A DNA stretch of 64,000 nt from Nemophila menziesii (Eukaryota > Streptophyta > Magnoliopsida > Boraginales > Hydrophyllaceae). The translations under genes were made by a program, and so were the position numbers. The notes beneath the pieces are model-generated. The model saw only the letters and a list, made by a program, of their open reading frames with translations. It had not been told where the DNA came from and searched no databases. Location: the NCBI GenBank assembly GCA_029959085.1, contig JARWIR010000015.1:7563017-7627016 (forward strand), written 5' to 3'. This document shows, one piece after another, positions 56,721-64,000 of the stretch; within the stretch, counting starts at the first letter, position 1; the number at the start of each line of letters is the position of its first letter.

Positions 56721-57615
56721 TGGTGGCTAGGGTGTGATAAAATAACGATATATTTTAAAAGACCTAACACCCTAAACCAGTCACATAAACTCACTACAAA
56801 TATCACAAATCGTTGCAAGTTTAGTTAATAAGTAAGATTCGTTCGCAGGGACTTAGTATGTTAGAAACCTGTTTAGAAGACCGAACGTAGTAAATAATAG
56901 TTGCTTAAAAATAGAAGGCAGTAAATAATTGAATAAATTGGAGAGATACTAATTAAACTAATAAATAATGCAATAAAATAAATACAAAAGAATGATATGA
57001 GAGATATATCTTAGGTTTGCTGGTATGCACTTATCCTTCTAATTATTCTTATAGTTAAAAGGGTGATTAAAGCTCTTAGAGTAAGTAGTAAGGATTCTAT
57101 ATTCCTCCTAACCCCCTTCTGCGTGGACTTATATATAAACCTGACAATTACCACGGGACTTGGGTAAGGGGATCATGCGCAATGATCAGTGGTTAATCTC
57201 AAACCCCAGTGACTATCTGGTTAGGCAAGCCTGTCAGGATCACTACCGTACACTAGACATTTATGTGATGTTTCAACAATTAGACACCCCTTCCGGGTGA
57301 CCATCAAACTGCTATGGTAATGCTATACTCGTGCACTAGCAAGAACTACAGTTAATACATCAAAGCACATAAAACAAAATATAAAGGTTAAGAAGCTCAA
57401 TCAATTCAAAAAGATTATTCCCAAACAAACTAAGATAGAATAAAATATAATTCAACAAGCTATGGGATATTTAGTTCGTGCTAATAAAAATAAACTAAAA
57501 ATAAAGTTACATACTGACAACTTTCTACTATGGACGACTTCTAAGAGTAATATTAATTAAAGGTTGAGAAAGGACATGTTTACATTGATAAAACTGTGTA
57601 TTTATAGGTGCTTTC
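56721..57615 (-). mobile_element. Ty3/gypsy 3' LTR (minus), left part
   Basis: Starts TGGTGGCTAGGGTG and carries the family boxes, then is split after 57615 by a nested solo LTR. It resumes at 59165 (or 59170, after the duplicated 5 bp) and ends at 59734. Confidence 0.85.
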
Positions 57616-59164
57616 TGATGTCGCCTAGGGCGTGATAAAATAAGTTCAAAATAAACACCCTAGACTAAGCACGGTTCTGCAAGTATACAGGACGTATGCA
57701 AGTTTTAATGATAAATAGAATTCGTTCCTAAGAGACTACGAAATTTAGAGAGAACTTATGCAATTTATCAAGTGCAAATATGAAATCTAGAATAAATAAT
57801 ACGCAAGAAATAAAAGACTAAAGATGTTTGTTTGGTTTTTAGAAAGGAAAATTAGACTAGTAAATTAAAACAGAAAAGTAAATAAGCATAGAACAGGTAG
57901 TATGAGAATTTAGCTTGAGAAACTAGCAAGTAATCCCCACTAGCCTTGTTTATTCTAAACATGTAAGGGTGAATCATGTAATATTGTAATAACCAGGATT
58001 CTAAATTCCTCCCAATCCCCGGAGAGCAAACTAGGGAGGTGACCTCACAATCACGAGTGGACTTAAGTAGGATGATCCTACGCCACTAGGGTCCTAAGTA
58101 AGACTGGCCTACTAATGATGATTGGTGATTAAATTAAACCTTGATGATTATCTAGTTAGGCTAATCTTTTCAGGATTTATTCCATACACTAGACGTTATG
58201 TGGCGTTTCAATAATTAGAAACCCCTTCCGAGTGACCATTTAACTACTATTAATGTAATCCTATACGTTTGCAACCGCAAGGATAACAAACAATAAGTCA
58301 AAACACATAATCAGAGAATAAAACATGCATTCATTTAAAACATATTCCCAAATTAGATAGATGTAAAACAAGTCTAGGGTTCATACATATATTCTAAATC
58401 TCAAGCTAAAAGTAAATTAGTTCATACTAGAAAAAGAAAAGAAAACAATTACAAATTTGAAGGCTTGTGAAGACATATTTTGATGCACATCTCCTTCCAG
58501 ACTTCTCTTCTTTTGTTGTAAGCTTCCTCTTGGCTTAAGGTTTGCCAAGGATGTTTTTAATGATAAGAGGGTGTATTTATAGGGTATAGGAAACCCTAAC
58601 ACGTTTTCTTGGAGTGGAAGACAAGTATTGGACTCCTAGCCCAACTCAAATTCGTAGCCCTAAAATATAGGAAATGTAAGATTTTGTTGTTGTTTTATTT
58701 TGTCCGTAACTCTTTCAATACTTATCCGTTTGATGCGTTCATTATGTCGAAACTGATCGTCTCAGAAATCTATATCACTTTGATTCGCACCTTTCTTCCA
58801 AATTCCTAGCCAATCTTGAGTAATGATCACATTTATGTTCGTAGCTGTTGTAATTCAGATTTACTTGGCAACTTTATCTTTTCCTTTTTAATATTTTCTT
58901 CCTTTATCTCCAATTTCCCATGTATATCTTCTTTAACTTATCTCTTAGAATTGACTTGACATCTAATTAATTACTATATATCTTTAAAGCAACAAATTTA
59001 GCAAACATTTAAACCCAATATGCTTTAAAGATAATCAATAATCAAATCATGATAAGAAATAGGAAAGTGTAGTAATTCATGTAAACATCGACCTATAACC
59101 TAATATATACACCTAAAATGATGTCTTCAACTAAGATTAAATCATCACAAATGGGGAGACATCA
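57616..59164 (-). mobile_element. Solo LTR nested in another LTR
   Basis: TGATGTCGCC ... GGGGAGACATCA, 1549 bp, inserted into a related LTR in the same orientation. Flanks are CTTTC (57611-57615) and CTTTG (59165-59169), a 5-bp duplication with one mismatch. Confidence 0.88.
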
Positions 59165-59734
59165 CTTTGTAACCCTAGGTCGAAATTTTGGAGTGAAACG
59201 AAAGTAATTGGAGTCCAAGTATAAATCAAATTCATTTCCTAAAATATAGGACAAGATAAACACTGCTTCAATGACTTAGCCATATCTTCTTTTTTACTTA
59301 GTAATATCTAGTGTACGGTCATTCAAAACGACCGCAGTTAAAAGATCTCTCTACTGTTAAAATATCTCACCCAAATTTGTGACAGATTTTCTGCCGCCCT
59401 CAAAACACTGGACGACTTTTCAGCATGATAGATTTACTTGACAACTTTTCCTTTCCTAATTTAACTTTGTTTCCTTTTATCTCCCGAATTCACCTTGGAT
59501 CTTCTTTCCTTAACTCGTTGACATTTTTTTGGCTTCTAAATATTTCCTTTTACTTAAGAGTTTCACAATAACACACAAATTATACCAAATATGTTCTAAA
59601 AGTAATAAATCTCCAAATAAGACACAAATTAGGAAATTATCTGATAAAGAGGAAAAATCCCTTAACAATTAACGAAATACACCTAATATGATATCTCCGA
59701 CCTATATTAATATATCACAAATATGGAGACATCA
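59165..59734 (-). mobile_element. Ty3/gypsy 3' LTR (minus), right part
   Basis: The continuation of the LTR that begins at 56721. It ends ATATGGAGACATCA and is followed by the polypurine tract AGACCCCCAACTCA (59735-59748). Net length without the nested insertion is about 1460 bp. Confidence 0.85.
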
Positions 59735-62700
59735 AGACCCCCAACTCAAAGTTGTATCGTCCCGATATAATAAAGAATAAAAACATAAGGAAGTCTCTAA
59801 AAATACACCTAAGTCAATTAAGCACAAATGGAAAGAAGATAGAAGAATTGAATAATAATCTCAAAGCAACTAATTTGAAATTTTCATTTAATAATATCTA
59901 CAAATTAAATAAACTATAAACTTATCATACAAACAATCAACACATTTCAAATTCGATATTAGATTAGCTTTGCAATGCACGAAGAAGAGGTTCTTCACTT
60001 AATTTAGTATGGATGATATGAATTGTTCATCGAGCTTAACTAGTATCCAATGATCCATCTATCTACTCTCTATTGGTCCAATTATTCCTAGATTACATAG
60101 CAAAGAATCATAAGGTATTTAAGGTTGTAATGTTGTATTAGGTATGGTATGATCGTATATTTGGATAATTTAGAGTGGTATTTTGGCTCTCTCCTCACTA
60201 GCCATCAACGAATTGCCCTAGATCTTGAGTTACTCTCATAAAATTTTCTCACTCAACCCAATGATTTGATGTACTAATTAGCATCCCCAATAACCTAATA
60301 ATAAAGCTTTAATATGACCATATAAAAACTCCACTTTGCCAGTCGAAATCATATAATCTTTTCACATCAATTTTCTTTTATAAGCTAGATATGACTCTTT
60401 TTTTTATGTGAGATATCACGCTACTTCTTTTTCAATATATTTCTTTTTCTTTTCAATTCTTTTCTCATTTACTTTTACCCCAACAAAGGGTTAAAATATA
60501 AAACAATGAATCATTATCAAATATAGAGAACAATTATATAAGCTCAAAAATACCCAACCCAACAATATTTCCCATAAAGTGAACCCACCACCCCAAACTC
60601 AAGTTCTAAAACAAATATCTATGCATCGCGATTCGAGAGCGGGTCATATGGAGAAGTCCTAAAATCTAAGGGGTATGGCTTATAAAGTGGCTAATAAAAA
60701 GGCTTTAGAAGGGCTAGAAGGGGCTGAGGAGGATATACATATAATAAATGGACAGAAAGCTAAAAGGGAAAAAATGGCTTATCAAAGAACCGTCAGAATC
60801 ACTTTCTAAACTATGAAATTTCGTTACTTTCTCACCTCTAGCACATTCATTAACTGGGTTTATCAAATAGCTCGGATCTCATGGCCTACACACCCCTCAA
60901 GGCGCCATATATCAAACATACGTCTACCGCATTGCTTACTAATCTTTTCTTTACTATTAATGTGTGTTTTCATGTCCATACTCAAATCATATAAAATAAA
61001 ACAAATCATAACCATATTACCTACTATCATTAACTCACTAAGTTTATGCTTCCAAGTCATTAAACACTATCTACATCTAATTCCATGTATCAAAATTTTT
61101 AATTTCTTCCTAAAAATAGTAAATCACATAAAATATGGAGATAAGGGACAACGAATCCCCACTTACCCAACTCAAAAATGAGTCGCATAAATTAAAAACT
61201 AACAAGTAATGCACATAAAGAAATGGTAAGGAAGAAAGAGAACATATTATCAACATCCAAGATAGGATTTGGTGGATCTTTCGCGATATTGCACCTTTAT
61301 TTCTCTAAGAGTGTCATGATGTGCACCTGATTAGTTTTGATTTGTGCCACATCATCGACCAAGAAGGTTTGAGTTGCTTCAACTTTATTTAATCGCTCCT
61401 CTAACCTTTCTCGCCAAATAAGATCCTCTTCTTTTGTTTATCTCTCACGAGAGATTTCTTCTTATAGAGGCTTCTTGATTCTTGCTCCTTTTAAATTTTT
61501 CTTGATCCACACATTGTTGATATTGTTACCCACTTTATACATTAATTTCTCTTCTTCACCCCTAATCACATTCACTTTTCGTTCTAGGCACGTGATCATA
61601 GTTGGATATTTCAAATTAAATAACGAAATTTGAGAGATCAAAAATCACATCACCTCCTTAAAGATCAACTGTGGCACATCTACTTCTTCCCCCCTTAAAA
61701 TACAATTCAAAAAGATGGAGCTTCTATTAATTACATTCAAGGTTCGCGTGTTTCCAAAGGCATTTGGTGTGTGGAAATTGTGCCAAATTCTCGTATCAGG
61801 TTGGAGATATTTGTAAGGCCAAGATGCCTTCAATTCTACTTTGTGTTTTGACACTTTTTATTCATTCAACACATGCTCAAAAAGTTGATTCCAATCATAA
61901 GTCTCGATATTCTCTACCATTTCCGATACTTGTATGGTCCAACCAATATCTTGATCTCGAAGTGGTTTCGAATCTCTTCAACTGTAAAAGGGACTAACTT
62001 TGCTCTAGTGGAACACGACCTTCATTATCTCAGCTAAAGAGGCCTAAATAGAACTCGATAACTAACTCCATACATAAACTTGAACATCTCATCATGAATG
62101 TGGTCCAACCCAATCTCTCTCCATCTCTAGCTAATACTCACTTTCTACAACTTCTTTTTCAAATATTCTCTCATGAGAAAAAGGTAAGTCGAGTAAATGT
62201 GTTTTTTCGGAAGCTAACAAGGCCTTTGAAGCTTCATTCATCTCGGGTACATGAATCTGGATTTGTAGAGGCTGTGGTGTCTTTTCCTTGAAAGTTGTAA
62301 CTGCTTTGTTCGTTGATTTCACCATTGCACGCTTTTCTCTATTATCTTACCCAATTTTACCCTTTTTCTTTGTACGCGACTGCATGTTTCTCAATCTTGT
62401 CTTGTCAATAGTACCCAATACCTTACTTTGACTCTTCTTCATCTCCCAAACAATATATAATGTCTTTGTTCTTTTTGTCATCTCAACTGATCTCCAACTC
62501 AAAGATTTGAACACTCTCAAAATTTTCACCCCTTAAATTTGAGTTGAAAAGTGTTATTTGGGTTAGGAAAGGTGTATGGATGATGATTCTCTATATGTGT
62601 AGGATGAACTCTTGCTTAATTGATATCAGCTTAAGAAATTATTGGAAAAGGATTTGGGAATTTTGGCTTTTGATTCTTGGATTTCTAGGTGTTTTGATTT

Positions 62701-63720
62701 GATTTGGGTGGTTAGATCTTCTTTATAATGATGTAGGGATGGAATTAAATGTGAAATTATGGTGGTTGGGGAGTGTTTTGATGTGAGGTGAAGGTTTGTA
62801 AAAGCTTTAATGGAGTTTATGAGGCTTGGATCAGAAAGAGAGGGTTAAGGTTTAACATTTTCGTAGGTATATAACTAACCTTCTCTTATTCCTCTTTCTG
62901 GAGGCGTCATGCAGTGCAACCTTGGTAAGGTGAGGTTTACCACACGGGTTATCTGTTCCTCACCATGTCACGGTCTTGCGCACTGGTCGACACAGTTTTC
63001 CTTTAAGGGGCACGATTTCACAACAGTGGCCACGGTTTTCTCTTGGTTTGGTGCACCGCGGGTAGCGTGCGGCGTACCACACATGCTCATTGGATGAAAC
63101 CGTGTCATGGTACACGCGTGAGTAACGATACGGTTTCCATTGGATGCCTCGCACGTGTACCTGAATTTCTAACCTTCGTGACCCTTTTTTGGGGTACGGT
63201 GCACTGCAAGGATAGTGTGGTGTACCGCAGGGTACTGCTGTTTTTCGCCAAAAACTCTATTTTTTTCCCAAACTTGATTCTTAAGATTACCTACACATTA
63301 GAAACACTAATACCTTCCTTATTACCCAAACACTTATAAAAAATAACTAATCTAAACATTAACTAAAACCATAAAAACGTAAAAAATTGCGAGTTGTCTC
63401 CCAGATAACACTTTTGTTTAACATCTTTCAAATTTAGATGCATTATCACTATCATCTTTTGCATATATAGCCTCCCCAACAATAAGCAAGGCTACGAACA
63501 TCCACTAATCTCCGTTTGAGACCTCTCTTGGGTCTGATTTCAATTACTTTTTCCAAAAAAAACATGTGTGACAACATATGGTCTCATCCACAAGTCTTTG
63601 AAACTTTGTGGCATGTCCTTTGGTTTGCGGGCCTTCCATACAACTTAATGGCCTGCCCCATTGGTCTCCTATCCATTGGTTTGCATGGATTTATTCTAGG
63701 GATCTGTACCTAGTTGCAAT
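59735..63720 (-). mobile_element. Ty3/gypsy internal 3' region (minus orientation), no pol
   Basis: About 4 kb of largely non-coding sequence. 60580-60740 matches the blocks at 38000-38160 and 43760-43920. At 62325-62131 a short frame, MVKSTNK...PQPLQI, parallels 44801-44589. A coiled-coil-like stretch reads leftwards at about 61400-61310 ('LEERLNKVEATQTFLVDD'). 'ttatctgggagacaact' (inverted, about 63393-63410) is like the segment that follows integrase in many Athila/Tat elements. No reverse transcriptase or integrase motif was found. Confidence 0.7.
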
Positions 63721-63726
63721 ATGGAT

Positions 63727-63990
63727 GATAGAATTGTGGGATCTAACTTTCTTGGTTAACTACCCAAGTCATAGAATGTCTCAGATACATTGTTGATGCT
63801 TCTTTGATTTGTGGCCAAGAACGACCTTCCAAGTATGATTGGAACCTTCTTATCGGCATCATAATCAATAATAAAAAAGTCAGTAGGGATGGTGATATTA
63901 CCTACTTGGAAATGAACGTCCTCCACTATTTCCCATGTGTTCGTTATTTATCTATCCGCAAATTGTAAGTTCTCGAGAGATTTTTACACC
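63727..63990 (-). pseudogene. Ty3/gypsy retropepsin C-terminal remnant
   Basis: Minus-strand translation gives 'LENLQFADR', a stop, then 'WEIVEDVHFQVGNITIP', 'DFFIIDYDADKK' and 'VPIILGRSFLAT'. That is the C-terminal half of the aspartic protease of plant Athila/Tat-type elements; the hallmark is the ILGRxFLAT motif. The active-site half would lie beyond the right edge. Directly downstream in the element the reading frame ends, and post-integrase-type sequence follows within about 300 bp, so RT, RNase H and integrase appear to be deleted. Confidence 0.8.
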
Positions 63991-64000
63991 TTCTTAATGA

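Noticed and set aside
63043..63339. 98-codon plus-strand ORF near the right edge
   Set aside because: It lies antisense in a gypsy internal region and resembles no protein; considered chance.

Overview
The window looks like nuclear DNA of a dicot plant. It is AT-rich, has GT-AG introns, and contains three host genes scattered among layers of transposable elements. The species cannot be named from the sequence.

Host genes: (1) 3662-8604 on the minus strand is a 13-exon EH-domain protein of the AtEH1/Pan1 type, a subunit of the plant TPLATE endocytic complex, reconstructed here as 1056 aa. (2) 16678-22544 on the plus strand is a 27-exon FANCJ/BRIP1-type iron-sulfur DNA helicase, 1163 aa, with every exon junction in phase. 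(3) 27802-30253 on the plus strand is a DUF4220/DUF594 membrane protein, about 681 aa, with a probable 13-nt first exon. Genes 1 and 2 are divergent neighbours. From memory, Arabidopsis also has RAD3-like helicases (At1g20720/At1g20750) beside AtEH1 (At1g20760), so the pair looks like conserved microsynteny that survived about 8 kb of repeat insertion between the genes.

Repeats: 1-3.6 kb holds low-complexity DNA, a long (GA)n tract and a palindromic minisatellite. 9.1-9.85 kb is a foldback element. 11.5-14 kb holds two broken minus-strand LINE tails. 14.9-16.4 kb is a diverged copy of the repeat at 0.2-1.65 kb. 23.6-27.3 kb holds LINE tails, an Athila-like Ty3/gypsy fragment and a SINE. 30.5-32 kb has a hAT-type MITE (8-bp target duplication), an (AT)n tract and a Tourist-type MITE. 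33-35.5 kb is a decayed Ty1/copia element, followed by a 5'-truncated LINE to 37.75 kb. From 37.76 kb to the end, Ty3/gypsy LTRs of one superfamily dominate: eight LTR copies in the window, including a near-identical inverted pair (40304-43742), a solo LTR (52470-53984) and a solo LTR nested in another LTR (57616-59164). The right edge enters a retropepsin remnant of an element that seems to lack RT, RNase H and integrase.

The least conventional region is 47.1-55.2 kb. A decayed DUF1985/Ulp1-peptidase-like gene with intron traces is peppered with short GGGGGTrTAyACCCCC-like palindromes and bracketed by two related copia LTRs in the same orientation; the left LTR carries a Mutator-type MITE with a perfect 9-bp target duplication. 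I read this as a captured-gene or transposon unit and not as a demonstrated new system. No tRNA, rRNA or CRISPR array was found.
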